Of a stretch of DNA of 64,000 nt, positions 18,750 to 28,162 are shown piece by piece. The notes under the pieces were generated by a model that saw only the letters and a list, made by a program, of their open reading frames with translations, was not told the origin of the DNA and did not search any database. Each line of letters begins with the position of its first letter. The first letter of the stretch is position 1. Position numbers and translations under genes: made by a program. The stretch is from Deinococcus deserti VCD115 (lineage in GTDB: Bacteria > Deinococcota > Deinococci > Deinococcales > Deinococcaceae). The stretch lies in the NCBI RefSeq assembly GCF_000020685.1, contig NC_012526.1, positions 2,682,001 through 2,746,000 on the forward strand, given 5' to 3'.

Positions 18750-19880
18750 ATGAAGTGGCTGTCTGACCAGAGCCTGCGTGGCGTCGTGGACAAAGTGGAG
18801 GCCGGCGAACGCCTCTCCTTTGACGAGGGCATGCAGCTGTACCACACCCGTGACCTCAACGCCCTGATGCGCCTGGCCAACCACACCAAGCAGCGGCTGC
18901 ACGGCGACAAGGTGTACTTCGTGCACTCCATGCGCCTGGAGTTCACCAACATCTGCTATGTGGGCTGCACCTTCTGCGCCTTCGCAGCCCACAAGAACGA
19001 GGAGCGCGCCTGGGACTACGACCCGGACGAGGTGGTCGCCCAGGTCCGCCGGCGCTACCTTCCCGGCATCACCGAGCTGCACATGAGCAGCGGGCATCAC
19101 CCCAACCACAAGTGGGACTACTACCCGGCCATGGTGCGCAAGCTGCGTGAAGCCTTCCCGGAGTTGCAGGTCAAGGCCTTCACGGCCGCCGAGATCGAGC
19201 ATCTCAGCAAGATCAGCAAGAAGCCCACGCTGGACGTTCTGCGCGAATTGCAGGACGCGGGACTGGCTGCCATGCCCGGTGGTGGCGCGGAGATCTTTGC
19301 CGACCGGGTGCGCCGGCAGGTGGCCAAGAACAAGGTCAAGGCCGAGAAATGGCTGCAGATTCACCGCGAGGCGCACTCGCTGGGCATGCGCACCAACGCC
19401 ACCATGCTTTACGGGCATATTGAAACGCTCGAAGAGCGGCTTGATCACATGCACCACCTGCGCGAACTGCAAGCCGAGACGGGCGGCTTTCACGCCTTCA
19501 TTCCGCTGGCCTTCCAGCCGATGGGCAACACCCTGGCCCAGAACCTCGGCAAGACCGAGTACACCACCGGCCTGGACGACCTGCGTAACCTCGCCGTGGC
19601 GCGCATCTACATGGATAATTTCCCGCACATCAAGGGCTACTGGGTCATGATCGGCTCGGAACTGACGCAGGTCAGCCTGGACTGGGGCGTGTCGGACATC
19701 GACGGCACCATTCAGGAGGAGCACATCGCGCACGCTGCCGGGGCCACGAGCCCTATGGCCCTCTCGCAGGCGGGTATGGTGCGTATGATCCAGCATGCCG
19801 GGCGTACCCCGGTGCTGCGCGACGCCTACTACAACGAACTGGAGACCTTCCCCCGGACCGGCGTGGAGGCCGCCGACTGA
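18750..19880 (+). CDS. mqnE: Aminofutalosine synthase (radical SAM)
   Basis: 376 residues. The radical SAM cluster ligands are C69-x3-C73-x2-C76 (CYVGCTFC). The surrounding MRLEFTNICYVG, ELHMSSGHHPNHKW and FIPLAFQPMGN blocks separate MqnE from the related MqnC and CofH. It joins the mqnA product to SAM and adenosine to give aminofutalosine, the second step of the futalosine route to menaquinone. TAGCAT (18738-18743) lies six bases before the ATG. Two downstream genes, including mqnA, follow closely. Confidence 0.92.
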   Translation: MKWLSDQSLRGVVDKVEAGERLSFDEGMQLYHTRDLNALMRLANHTKQRLHGDKVYFVHSMRLEFTNICYVGCTFCAFAAHKNEERAWDYDPDEVVAQVRRRYLPGITELHMSSGHHPNHKWDYYPAMVRKLREAFPELQVKAFTAAEIEHLSKISKKPTLDVLRELQDAGLAAMPGGGAEIFADRVRRQVAKNKVKAEKWLQIHREAHSLGMRTNATMLYGHIETLEERLDHMHHLRELQAETGGFHAFIPLAFQPMGNTLAQNLGKTEYTTGLDDLRNLAVARIYMDNFPHIKGYWVMIGSELTQVSLDWGVSDIDGTIQEEHIAHAAGATSPMALSQAGMVRMIQHAGRTPVLRDAYYNELETFPRTGVEAAD

Positions 19881-19882
19881 CC

Positions 19883-20242
19883 GTGACGGCTGCAAGTGGG
19901 GCGCCCCTGAGTGATCTGGACGAAGTGCTGACGCTCGACGATCTGTGGAACGCGGCCTACCATCTCCGCGACCCGCAGCGCATGGCCGGCGTGCTGGCAG
20001 ACGACTGGATGGCCTTTTTCCCGGACGGCACCGTGGTATTTAAGGCCGACTTACTTGAAGGCATGATGCGCAACGACCCTTCCGCGCTGGTCTTCGAGCG
20101 GCACGCCAGCCGGGTCTACGGTGACGCCGCCATAACCCGCGGTACCCTCTATGCGGACGGCCAGCGGGTCCAGAGCTTTTTCCGGGTTTTTGCACGTCGC
20201 GCCGGGGTATGGCAGGCCGTCAGTGTGCAGGTCGTGCCTTGA
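19883..20242 (+). CDS. NTF2-like/DUF4440 small protein
   Basis: 119 residues, GTG start two bases after the mqnE stop. The pattern LWNAAYHLRDPQRMAGVLADDWMAFFPDG followed in pieces by VYGDAAITRGT and FFRVFARRAGVWQAV is the SnoaL/NTF2-like alpha+beta cone. Such folds serve as small enzymes or binding proteins. Position between mqnE and mqnA suggests an accessory part in menaquinone synthesis, but nothing in the sequence proves it. Confidence 0.7.
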   Translation: MTAASGAPLSDLDEVLTLDDLWNAAYHLRDPQRMAGVLADDWMAFFPDGTVVFKADLLEGMMRNDPSALVFERHASRVYGDAAITRGTLYADGQRVQSFFRVFARRAGVWQAVSVQVVP

Positions 20243-20292
20243 GGGCCATGCCCGACAGTGCCGGGCATGGCCTGGCAGCCAGGACAGCGCCT

Positions 20293-21129
20293 ATGACCTA
20301 CCGCGCCGGCTGGATTCATTACACCAACGTCGCTCCCATTCTGGACTCGCTGGTGCTTCCCGATGGGGTGACCGCAATCACCGGTGTCCCCACCCAGATG
20401 AACGCCGCGTTGATGTCGGGCGAGGTGGACATTGCCAACATCAGCGCAGTGGAATTTATCCGCAACGCGCACATGCTCGAAGCCCTGCCGGATTTCAGCG
20501 TGGCGGTTCTGGGGCCGGTCTACAGCGTCAACCTGTTTCATACTCGCCCCCTGAAGGAGCTGCGACGAATCGCCCTGACCGCGCAGTCGGCCATGAGCGT
20601 GGCTCTGCTGGAGGTCCTGCTGCGTGAACGTGGTCTGTGCCCCAAGCTGGAGCGCGCCGAGGGAGAGGCCGAGGACCTGCTTGCAGCTGGCTATGACGGG
20701 GTTTTGCGTATCGGGGACAGTGCCCTGCGCGAGTGGTACCAGGTGGTCGGCCCGCTTGGAGACACACAGACCATGACCACGCTGCCCAGCACCGGGCGCG
20801 GCATCACGGTCACCGACCTGGCATGCGAGTGGTTCGATCTGACCGGTCATCCCTTCACCTTTGCGGTGTGGGCCTACCGAAAGGACAACCCACCACCCCC
20901 TGAACTTGTGCAGGCCATGCGCGAGGCCAGACGGGACGGACTGGGTCATCTGGCGCAGGTTGCCCAGCGCCACGCGGGGGCCCTGGGCCTGCCCCCCCGG
21001 GTGGTGCAGCACTACCTGTGGAATTTCCGTTATCACCTGGAGGCCCCTGACCGGCTGGGCTTGCGGCAATTTGCGTCGAAGGCCGTGCCTGGGCACGCGC
21101 CGCTGTGCTTCGGGAAAAGACCAGGCTGA
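20293..21129 (+). CDS. mqnA: Chorismate dehydratase
   Basis: 278 residues. N-terminus MTYRAGWIHYTNVAP, then MNAALMSGEVDIANISAVEF, and IGDSALREW are MqnA signatures in a periplasmic-binding-protein-like fold. It removes water from chorismate, the first step of the futalosine menaquinone pathway. ATG 20293 has AGGA eight bases upstream; an in-frame ATG at 20248 is the alternative. Third gene of the mqnE unit. Confidence 0.9.
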   Translation: MTYRAGWIHYTNVAPILDSLVLPDGVTAITGVPTQMNAALMSGEVDIANISAVEFIRNAHMLEALPDFSVAVLGPVYSVNLFHTRPLKELRRIALTAQSAMSVALLEVLLRERGLCPKLERAEGEAEDLLAAGYDGVLRIGDSALREWYQVVGPLGDTQTMTTLPSTGRGITVTDLACEWFDLTGHPFTFAVWAYRKDNPPPPELVQAMREARRDGLGHLAQVAQRHAGALGLPPRVVQHYLWNFRYHLEAPDRLGLRQFASKAVPGHAPLCFGKRPG

Positions 21130-21400
21130 GGCCAGCTGAAAGCTGCTCAGCGCGTTGCTGGTCCGCACGGGCTGGAGGCAGGCCATGCCTTCTGCGGCGG
21201 GCCAGGGGACATGCATAATCTCGTCAGCCAACGGGCATACATGCGAGGCATGCTGCGTGTCTGATCCAGGTGCGCTCACCTCATCCTCTGGACGACGGCA
21301 GGGCGGTGTCTGGCACCTGGGTACCCTGTTCGTGGTTCACAGCGAGGCGGATACCGCTCTGTAGCGGTGGCCCGGCACGCTGCTGAACAGCCCCCTCTTG

Positions 21401-22636
21401 CTATTCCAGAGTCTCTACCGGCCCCAGTGCGACGACGGTGAACGTTGCCAGCGGACACAGGCGCAGCACTTCTCGTACAGCCTCGGGGGTGACCTGCTGG
21501 TAGCGGCTCACCAGTTCGGCTGTGGTCAGAACCTGACCGTGCGCCAGATACTCCATTCCCAGCGTAAACAGCCGTCCCTGCGGGGTTTCGGCGCGCAACA
21601 GCGTGGACACCGCAAGTTTGCGCGCGGCGCGGCGCACCCGCTCAGGCGTAATGAGCTCGCCCGCGCCGCGCAGGACCCGGCGGTAGGTTTCCAGGGCCAC
21701 GCCGGCACGTTCGGGATCACAGGTAAATCCACCTTCGAAGGCGCCGACATCGCGGTAATCCAGGTGTGCCAGATCCGCGCTGTCGCACAGGCCGGTATCC
21801 AGCAGGGCCCAGTACAGAGCGCCGTTTTCTCCACCAATCAGATCAGCCAGCACGGTTGCGGCCTCGCGCAGCGGGTGCGTGACGGGCAGGCCCGGCGCGG
21901 CCAGGGTCACGTGCACGCGGCCCAGAGTCTGGTCATGAATCACGCGGGTATGACCAGGGTGATGCGGCCCGGAGGGCAGGTCAGAGACTGCGCCTGGCGT
22001 CGTGGGCCAGTCTGCAAGATGCAGCTGTGCCCAGTCGAGCACCTCCTGAGGCTCAAAGGCTCCGGTGATGGCCAGCGTGACGCGTCCGGCCCCATACCGC
22101 TCCCGGTGGTTGCGGATCAGGACCTCACGGCTGAGCGCCTCGACCGTCTGGCGGGTGCCCAGCACCTGATGCCCCAGCGGATGCTTGCCCCAATAGTCGG
22201 CGCGCAGTTCATCCATGACGCGCACGCCGGGCTGCTCGGCGTACATGGCGATCTCTTCGAGAATCACGCCGCGTTCAGTGTGAATATCGGTCTCGCGCAG
22301 GGCCGGGCGCATCAGTTCTGTCAGGGTCTCGAGCAATTCGCCGCTGCGCTCCGGCAGGCTGGCCGCGTGATACACGGTCGCCTCTTCACTGGTAAAGGCG
22401 TTGGCCTGCCCGCCCAGATCATCCAGGCGGGCATTGAGCTCGGCGGCTCCCACCAGCTCGGAACCCTTGAACAGCAGGTGCTCGATAAAGTGGCTCGCAC
22501 CCATTTCGTGCGGCAGTTCGTCACGCGCGCCCGTGTTGACGAAGTACCCGGCTGCTACCGTCTGCGCGTCCGGTGACGGCTCGAGCAGCAGCGTCAGGCC
22601 GCTGGGCAGGGTATGGCGCTGCGGACCCTCAGACAT
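21401..22636 (-). CDS. M16 zinc peptidase, catalytic subunit
   Basis: 411 residues. The inverted zinc motif is HFIEH in [14 protein letters not shown], with the third ligand Glu in [11 protein letters not shown]. The Arg/Tyr substrate-binding pair usual in the C-terminal half is not preserved ([13 protein letters not shown]). Start at 22636; it overlaps the upstream M16 gene by 8 bases, so the two are translated together. Likely forms a heterodimer with that protein, each supplying half of the active site. Substrate is probably short peptides. Confidence 0.85.
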   Translation of the reverse strand: MSEGPQRHTLPSGLTLLLEPSPDAQTVAAGYFVNTGARDELPHEMGASHFIEHLLFKGSELVGAAELNARLDDLGGQANAFTSEEATVYHAASLPERSGELLETLTELMRPALRETDIHTERGVILEEIAMYAEQPGVRVMDELRADYWGKHPLGHQVLGTRQTVEALSREVLIRNHRERYGAGRVTLAITGAFEPQEVLDWAQLHLADWPTTPGAVSDLPSGPHHPGHTRVIHDQTLGRVHVTLAAPGLPVTHPLREAATVLADLIGGENGALYWALLDTGLCDSADLAHLDYRDVGAFEGGFTCDPERAGVALETYRRVLRGAGELITPERVRRAARKLAVSTLLRAETPQGRLFTLGMEYLAHGQVLTTAELVSRYQQVTPEAVREVLRLCPLATFTVVALGPVETLE

Positions 22637-23957
22637 GGCGAGCCTCCGCACCCATGGACGGTTCTGCCGCCAGCGACGAGCCGCCAGGGTCCACCGGCCC
22701 GAGGGTCGTCACGGTGGCGTGGGCTGCCGGATCGTACCCAGCCAGGAAAGCATTGACGTCCTCCAGGGTCAGGGCGGCCAGCCGGGCGCGCAGTTCCGGA
22801 ATAGGCCGCACCCGGCCGAACACTGCTATGTCCCGCGTCAGGCTGCCGGCCCGGCCACGCAGGCTCTCGGCGCCGAAGACCACGCTGGTGGTCAGCCCAG
22901 TGCACGCCCGCCTGAACTCCTCGGGCTCCAGGCCCTGCGGCAGGCGGGAAAGCTCGTTCAGCACGACCTCCAGAGTTTCCGGAGCGCGGTCAGGGGTGCT
23001 GCCGGCGTACACACTGAGGAAGCCCTGCCCCCCCAGCAGCACAGAGGAAGCGCTGACAGCATAAGCCAGGCCACGTTCCTCGCGCACTGCAGTAAAGAGG
23101 CGGCTGGCGCTGCCGCCGCTCAGCGCTGTCAGCGCCACCTGCCACGCCAGCCAGTCGGAGTTGACAGGTGCCACGCCGGGAGCCGTGATGCTCAGGTGGG
23201 TCTGCTCGGCATCCGCGTCGGTGTGGTGGGCGCGGCCACCCGCACGGAACACGGCCGGCACCTGAGCGTCCTGCCCCGGGCGCAGTTCACCGAGGGCGTG
23301 ATGAACCAGGTCAAAGGCGTCAGCAGGCTCCAGGTCCGCCACCAGTCCCAGGACGCTTCCCGCCTGCCCGTACCGCCCCAGATGGGCACGCAGGCCAGCC
23401 GGAGTCAGGGCCTGTAAGCCCCCCGGGGTGCCGCTGGCCGGGTGGGCAAAACCCGCAAAGGGTGAGCCGGCTGGCGGGGGAAACGCCAGCTGACGGGCGT
23501 GAACCGCAAGCAGATCGGATGGACTGTCAGCCAGCCCTTCCAGGTCCTGGCGGGCCAGGTCGGTCAGGACCGGCAGTTCTGCGTCCGGAAGCTCCGGCTG
23601 GACCAGCACGCTGGCTGTCAGGCGGAGCGCCGCGCCCAGGTCGGCACTCAGACCACTGGCGGTAAAGCGCGTCGCTTCCGGACCTACTCCACCACCCCGG
23701 CGCACCCCCAAATCGTCAAAGGCGTCCTGAAGGGCGCGGGCGTCCAGACCGGCAGCCCCCTTGAACAGCCACTCCTCCAGCACCCCGGCCGCTCCTTCCT
23801 GCCCTGGAGGATCGTGGGCGTTCCCCACCGGTACCCGCAGGTCGAAGGCAAAGCCGGGTCCGCTGCGCCGCTCAAAGGCGACACGCAGACCCCCGGGAAG
23901 GGTCCACAGCTGGGCGGATGGTGCGGGGGCAGGGGGCGACGGGGACCGGGCGGGCAT
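22629..23957 (-). CDS. M16 peptidase-like partner without zinc site
   Basis: 442 residues. The zinc motif position reads [10 protein letters not shown], so HxxEH is lost. The C-terminal [14 protein letters not shown] retains the Arg and Tyr used for substrate binding in M16 enzymes. That split matches heterodimeric M16B proteases and mitochondrial processing peptidase. TAGAAT (23964-23969) lies six bases before the ATG at 23957. First gene of the two-gene unit. Confidence 0.83.
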   Translation of the reverse strand: MPARSPSPPAPAPSAQLWTLPGGLRVAFERRSGPGFAFDLRVPVGNAHDPPGQEGAAGVLEEWLFKGAAGLDARALQDAFDDLGVRRGGGVGPEATRFTASGLSADLGAALRLTASVLVQPELPDAELPVLTDLARQDLEGLADSPSDLLAVHARQLAFPPPAGSPFAGFAHPASGTPGGLQALTPAGLRAHLGRYGQAGSVLGLVADLEPADAFDLVHHALGELRPGQDAQVPAVFRAGGRAHHTDADAEQTHLSITAPGVAPVNSDWLAWQVALTALSGGSASRLFTAVREERGLAYAVSASSVLLGGQGFLSVYAGSTPDRAPETLEVVLNELSRLPQGLEPEEFRRACTGLTTSVVFGAESLRGRAGSLTRDIAVFGRVRPIPELRARLAALTLEDVNAFLAGYDPAAHATVTTLGPVDPGGSSLAAEPSMGAEARHV

Positions 23958-24042
23958 CGGCGGATTCTACTCCCGGGGTGACCCCGGACGACTGCGACCT
24001 TCGGTGGATTTGGTAACGGAGGTTGTGCGGCATGCTACGCGG

Positions 24043-24561
24043 ATGAGGCGGGTCGTGCGTTGGCTCTTTGTTCTGGCCGTGGTGGGCTGTCTGCTTGTAT
24101 GGCTGTGGCCGCAAATAGAAGCGGCGCAGCGCTACATGGCTCTGCTGCGCGCGCCGGTTCCGGCAGCCGCCAGCCTGCCCAACCCTCTTCCCGGCCGGGC
24201 ACTGAACGACACCTGGGGCGGGGCGCGCAGCAACGGTCGGCGCCACGAGGGCATTGATATCTTCGCTCCGCGCGGCACGCCTATCCGCGCGACCACCCGC
24301 GGCATGGTGCTCAACGTTGGTTCGAACCCCCTGGGCGGGCGCACGGTCATGCTGCTGGGTCCAGGGGGACAGCGGCACTACTACGCGCACCTCGACCGCT
24401 ATGTGCCGGGCCTGGAGCGCGGGGACTGGGTGCAGGAAGGTGGCGTTGTGGGCTACGTAGGAGACAGTGGCAATGCGCGCGGTACCCCGCCGCACCTGCA
24501 CTACGGCATCTATACCGCGGGCGGGGCAATCAATCCGTATCCGCTGCTCAGGCAGCCCTGA
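24043..24561 (+). CDS. M23 peptidoglycan endopeptidase, membrane-anchored
   Basis: 172 residues. One N-terminal membrane segment ([17 protein letters not shown]) followed by a LytM domain: [16 protein letters not shown] (zinc His and Asp), HYYAHLDRY and the catalytic PHLHYGIY. All metal and catalytic residues are present, so it is predicted to cut peptide cross-bridges in the wall. Start ATG 24043; GTG 24025, close to GGAGG, is an alternative. Confidence 0.87.
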   Translation: MRRVVRWLFVLAVVGCLLVWLWPQIEAAQRYMALLRAPVPAAASLPNPLPGRALNDTWGGARSNGRRHEGIDIFAPRGTPIRATTRGMVLNVGSNPLGGRTVMLLGPGGQRHYYAHLDRYVPGLERGDWVQEGGVVGYVGDSGNARGTPPHLHYGIYTAGGAINPYPLLRQP

Positions 24562-24567
24562 GAGGTT

Positions 24568-25119
24568 TCAGCCCTGCTGGCACAACCGGTCATGAACTTC
24601 CGGCCAGTCCTCGGGGGTGACGCTGTACATCACGGTGTCGCGCATGGACCCGTCCGGACGGCGCATGTGACGGCGCAGCACCCCTTCCTTCACGGCACCG
24701 AGCTTCTCGATGGCCCGCTGTGAGCGCACATTGAGAATGTCCGTCTTGATCTGCACGCGCTCCATGCCCATGACCTCAAAGGCGTGGCGTAGCAACAAGC
24801 ACTTCATGCGGCGGTTGACGCCCGATCCGTGCCAGCGTGGGTGCAGCCACGTCCAGCCGATCTCCAGCCCGCTGTGGACTGTGCGGATGTCCCCGTAACG
24901 GGTACTCCCGGCCAGTTCTCCACCTACTTCGATCACAAACGGCTGGTGGTCCGGCGCGTCCAGAGCCACCTGATAGTAGTCACCTGTTGTTGGACTCGTA
25001 CCCATGAACCGGAGCTCGGTGGCGCACTCTCCCGCCAGCGCACACAATGCCGGGAGATCCGCAGTGAGCAGAGGCCGCAGGGTAAGGTCACCGTCTTGCA
25101 GGGTCAGGACGTGGTGCAT
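24568..25119 (-). CDS. GNAT acetyltransferase, RimJ/RimL type
   Basis: 183 residues. LRPLLTADLPAL opens the domain; GWTWLHPRWHGSGVNRRMK is the acetyl-CoA loop region and VQIKTDILNVRSQRAIEKLGA is the typical C-terminal RimJ/L signature. Acts on an N-terminal or small-molecule amine not predictable from sequence. Possible -10 CATACT seven bases before the ATG. Confidence 0.85.
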   Translation of the reverse strand: MHHVLTLQDGDLTLRPLLTADLPALCALAGECATELRFMGTSPTTGDYYQVALDAPDHQPFVIEVGGELAGSTRYGDIRTVHSGLEIGWTWLHPRWHGSGVNRRMKCLLLRHAFEVMGMERVQIKTDILNVRSQRAIEKLGAVKEGVLRRHMRRPDGSMRDTVMYSVTPEDWPEVHDRLCQQG

Positions 25120-25354
25120 AGGGTCAAGTATGTCGAAGGTTCATGCAGGTCAGGAGTCGCGCGGCCAGACAGGAACCCGCAGGCCACCAGCGATCAGGCC
25201 CCTGAAACGAGAGCACTGGTTTAACAGCGTCCTGGTGTCTCACTGAAGGCTACGCGCGGAATCGTCCGTCCCAAAGGCGGTCCAGAGTCCGCGTCAAGCT
25301 CACAGCTTCGGAACACCCGAATCAGTTCTCACTCTGTAGGGCACTGCCTGTGTG

Positions 25355-25660
25355 TCACATTCCTACGCCGGAACGCAGATATTCCACGATGCCTTCAAGG
25401 TCACCGGGCGTCAGGTTTTCCATAAGCCATTGTGTAGTGACCGGCGCACCCTGAACTTCTGCACGAACGTTCAGAAGATCGGCCAGCACACCCAGCATGG
25501 CCTCAATCAGTTCCGTTTCTGGAAGAGCAGGATCTGCTCCGATTGCCGCCAGAGCTTTCTCCTCTGCCAGCGAGAGCGGTGTTGAGGCAAAGGTCCGTTC
25601 ATTGATGTAGAAGGGGGGGCGCAGTGTAGCCTGACGGCCGAATTTGATGGGTGCAGTCAT
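25355..25660 (-). CDS. Unrecognised small protein, cassette gene 3
   Basis: 101 residues. AGGAG sits four bases upstream of ATG 25660. Sequence is acidic/leucine-rich in the second half (LIEAMLGVLADLLNVRAEVQ, then WLMENLTPGDLEGIVEYLRS), a pattern loosely like small phage-tail assembly chaperones. I cannot assign a family. It follows the 339-residue gene by 7 bases and shares that gene's lower GC. Confidence 0.6.
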   Translation of the reverse strand: MTAPIKFGRQATLRPPFYINERTFASTPLSLAEEKALAAIGADPALPETELIEAMLGVLADLLNVRAEVQGAPVTTQWLMENLTPGDLEGIVEYLRSGVGM

Positions 25661-25667
25661 GGGGCTC

Positions 25668-26687
25668 CTAAATTTCCGGCACAGGTCGGGGCGCGAAGTC
25701 CCGCGTGTACCCGGCCTGGGATGTCTTGACGGTGTGATCGAACCAGGGGGCAGTGTGCTCGTTGAAGTCATAATGAAACCATTCGGTGTATTCACGCAGC
25801 GCTGCATACGCTTCTTTGACACACCGCTCGAATATGGCTTCCATCTGGGTACCGCTGGAGGCGAGGATGGCCATGCTGGTTTCCTGCGTGCCGTTCGTGA
25901 CGGGTTGGTCCGGCGTCATGATTACGAAATTCCGGATCCTTGGAAACCAACGCTGAATGCTGAGATGCATCTTGTAGAGCATGAGTTGCTCGGCCTCGCC
26001 ACGCTGCATGTAGGGCATGAAGTCATTGGCCCCAAAACGCAGCACGGCGTAGTAAGCCCACTGTTCAGCTTTTACGGAACCGATAGTAGAGCCCATCCAA
26101 TAAGACATTTCACGGTAACTGGAGTGGTCTACTTTGGTGCCTGGAGGCGCAAGCGGACTTTCCATCCAGTCCCAGAGAGAGATCACCACTCCCCCAGATC
26201 GTCTCTTCGGGCCGACGTATGAATCGAAGTGCCTAGCAAGGGCAATCCTGTTGCGATCCTGTGTCAACAGTTTGGCACTGTTGAAAGCTGCGCGAATACA
26301 TTCAATTGCGTCATGCTGCAGCTCAAACAGCGCAAAGGCGTCGCCGTAATATTCCTGCCGCTCCAGATCGATATCCCACCGGAAAAGCGTGTGCTGTGCG
26401 CAGTGATGCGTCCACCCAACGTACATGGCAAGTTCATCCTGCTTTTGCTGCTCGGAAAACGGGTCGCGAAACCGCATATGCAGCCATTCGTCTTGCGGGT
26501 CGTCAAGCAGTTCTCCCACGACGCCGTCGTACCGTACCGTGTACCGACCCTCGTGCTGCTCGAGAACCTCGACCTGCCACTGGGGATCATGAATAAAGGC
26601 CTGCACCGCGTCCCAGGGCGTGGCGTAGCTCATGGGCGGGTCCACGGCGACCGGCTCACCCGTCAGAAGCCGTTTCAACCAGCCCAT
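25668..26687 (-). CDS. Unrecognised 339-residue protein, cassette gene 2
   Basis: 339 residues, no signal peptide or membrane helix. Rich in Trp, Tyr, His and Met (for example EYTEWFHYDFNEHTAPWFDH near the C-terminus), with no catalytic motif I recognise. Codon use is visibly less GC-rich at third positions than in neighbouring genes, suggesting transfer. The ATG shares one base with the stop of the frameshifted gene upstream (TGATG), so all three cassette genes look co-transcribed. Confidence 0.65.
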   Translation of the reverse strand: MGWLKRLLTGEPVAVDPPMSYATPWDAVQAFIHDPQWQVEVLEQHEGRYTVRYDGVVGELLDDPQDEWLHMRFRDPFSEQQKQDELAMYVGWTHHCAQHTLFRWDIDLERQEYYGDAFALFELQHDAIECIRAAFNSAKLLTQDRNRIALARHFDSYVGPKRRSGGVVISLWDWMESPLAPPGTKVDHSSYREMSYWMGSTIGSVKAEQWAYYAVLRFGANDFMPYMQRGEAEQLMLYKMHLSIQRWFPRIRNFVIMTPDQPVTNGTQETSMAILASSGTQMEAIFERCVKEAYAALREYTEWFHYDFNEHTAPWFDHTVKTSQAGYTRDFAPRPVPEI

Positions 26688-27459
26688 CAGTGGTCCCCCG
26701 TGTACTGGAGTTCATGAACCACTGTCGTGCTAGACGTTCCACCAATGGACGCCTGAGCCTTGACGAAACGGTCATATGGAGCCCCAAGCAGCAACCTGCC
26801 ACCCTGCAATTCCGGAATAAACCCTGTATTGGCCGTCACGAGGTTCTTCTTCCAGTCCTCAAGTAACTTAGTCATCCCGGCCTGATGGTCAGCAGCATCC
26901 AGGGTCCAGCCCGGATTCTTCTTATGATGATCGGCAGCACCGACAATATAGGTTTTCATAAGTTCCTCGCTGAACCACCCACCAGAGGTCGCGGCTGCGG
27001 CGGCAACGCCGCCAGCGTTCCGAAGGGTGCGGAACTTATCTGCTGCATCCCGGCCGATCTGCCGTCCGCCCGCCACGTAAATTCTGGGGAGCTGGGCCAG
27101 CCAGTTCTGCTGCGGGTCAAAACCAGTCATTCCCACATGCGATTGCCTACCGTACGCCTGGGTGGCGCGCGCCATGAACCGGCCACTGGCGTGACGGATG
27201 GCGTACTGGTGAACCATGTCATCCGTGACCCTGGAGGCAGCCGCGTGCCCTCTTCCTGGCGCCGCAGGGAGGCGGCAGTCAGAATCGGCTGGGCCACCTG
27301 ACGCTGTAGCGCGACCGGACGAGCTGTAAAGCGGCTCAGCTCATATTCGCTTTTCTGCTGTTCCAGTCTCTGCCGGTGAAGGGGCACCGGAGTAACCCGG
27401 GCACGCTTGAGGGCGCGCTGCGGCAGGGGTGCGGGGGCGGGTTTGCGGTCATAGTCCAT
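26687..27459 (-). pseudogene. Frameshifted unrecognised gene, cassette gene 1
   Basis: Two overlapping frames make one protein. The 5' frame starts at ATG 27459 with GGAGG nine bases upstream and reads MDYDRKPAPAPLPQR.. to ..EEGTRLPP (about residue 76), after which it turns into Ser/Thr-rich nonsense. The other frame continues with RVTDDMVHQYAIRHASGRFM and runs to 26687. Adding one C in the CC run near 27230 joins them into about 255 residues. It is either a recent one-base deletion or a sequencing error. The Pro/Arg/Gln-rich N-terminus faintly recalls eCIS-associated DUF4157 proteins, but that domain's HExxH is not present. Confidence 0.6.
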
Positions 27460-27553
27460 GCCGAAGAACCTCCGGGAGTGTTCTTCACCCTACCGGCCTT
27501 CGCAAAAGGCCGCTGCCTCATTTGCCGCTGACGTCAGAGCTCAGGTGTCCTGG

Positions 27554-28162
27554 TCATCCAGCCAGATGAGGTGCCAGATTCACGCCAGTCACCAGGGCGG
27601 TGTGGCTGGTGCGGCTCAGGCGGACGGTGGTAAAGGAAGTGTCGCCAAAGGCAAACCAGACCCGCCCGGAGCCCAGCAGTTCCCGCAGCAGGCTGTTCAG
27701 GAAACCTCCGTGTGAGACCACCAGCAGCCGCTCTCCCCCACCCTGCCAGAGCAGTTCCAGGGCCAGCAGGGCGCGGGCCCGAATAGCGGCCTGACTCTCT
27801 CCACCTTCAGAGGTAAAAACGTCCAGGTCATGCCGGAACTCCGGGATGGGGTAGCGGGCCAGCGCCATTTCGCGTGACAAACCAGCCAGCGGGCCGTTAT
27901 CCCACTCCAGCAGCAGCGGAGTAGTCGTCAGGGACAGCTGAAGTGCGTCGGTCACGATCTGCGCTGTTTCCTGTGCCCGGAGCAGGGTCGAGCTATACGC
28001 CCGGTCGAAACCTGGTGGGTGTGCCTGCCAGTAGGCCGAGAGCGCCTCAGCCTGCGTCCGGCCCACTTCGGTCAGGGGCGAATCGTAACGGCCTTCGTGA
28101 ACACCTTCATCATCGGCGCGGCTGCGGCCATGGCGCAGCAGGGTCAGGTGAAGGTGGCTCAC
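27554..28162 (-). CDS. Histidine phosphatase (phosphoglycerate mutase superfamily)
   Basis: 202 residues. The phospho-accepting His is in [15 protein letters not shown]; Arg and Glu follow in [13 protein letters not shown] and [10 protein letters not shown], and the second His is in [13 protein letters not shown]. This is a complete active site for a small-molecule phosphatase. GTG start at 28162 overlaps the Nudix-methyltransferase stop (GTGA). Last of four overlapping genes; substrate probably related to the nucleotide chemistry of its neighbours. Confidence 0.85.
   Translation of the reverse strand: MSHLHLTLLRHGRSRADDEGVHEGRYDSPLTEVGRTQAEALSAYWQAHPPGFDRAYSSTLLRAQETAQIVTDALQLSLTTTPLLLEWDNGPLAGLSREMALARYPIPEFRHDLDVFTSEGGESQAAIRARALLALELLWQGGGERLLVVSHGGFLNSLLRELLGSGRVWFAFGDTSFTTVRLSRTSHTALVTGVNLAPHLAG

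Noticed and set aside
17991..19895. A 634-residue minus-strand open frame opposite the SUKH and mqnE genes
   Set aside because: It is a mirror of two well-supported plus-strand genes. The His/Val/Leu/Gln-rich composition is typical of antisense frames in high-GC DNA.
25120..27553. Prophage or integrative element around the low-GC cassette
   Set aside because: No integrase, terminase, att-like repeat or tRNA target was found at the borders. Three genes alone do not support a prophage call.
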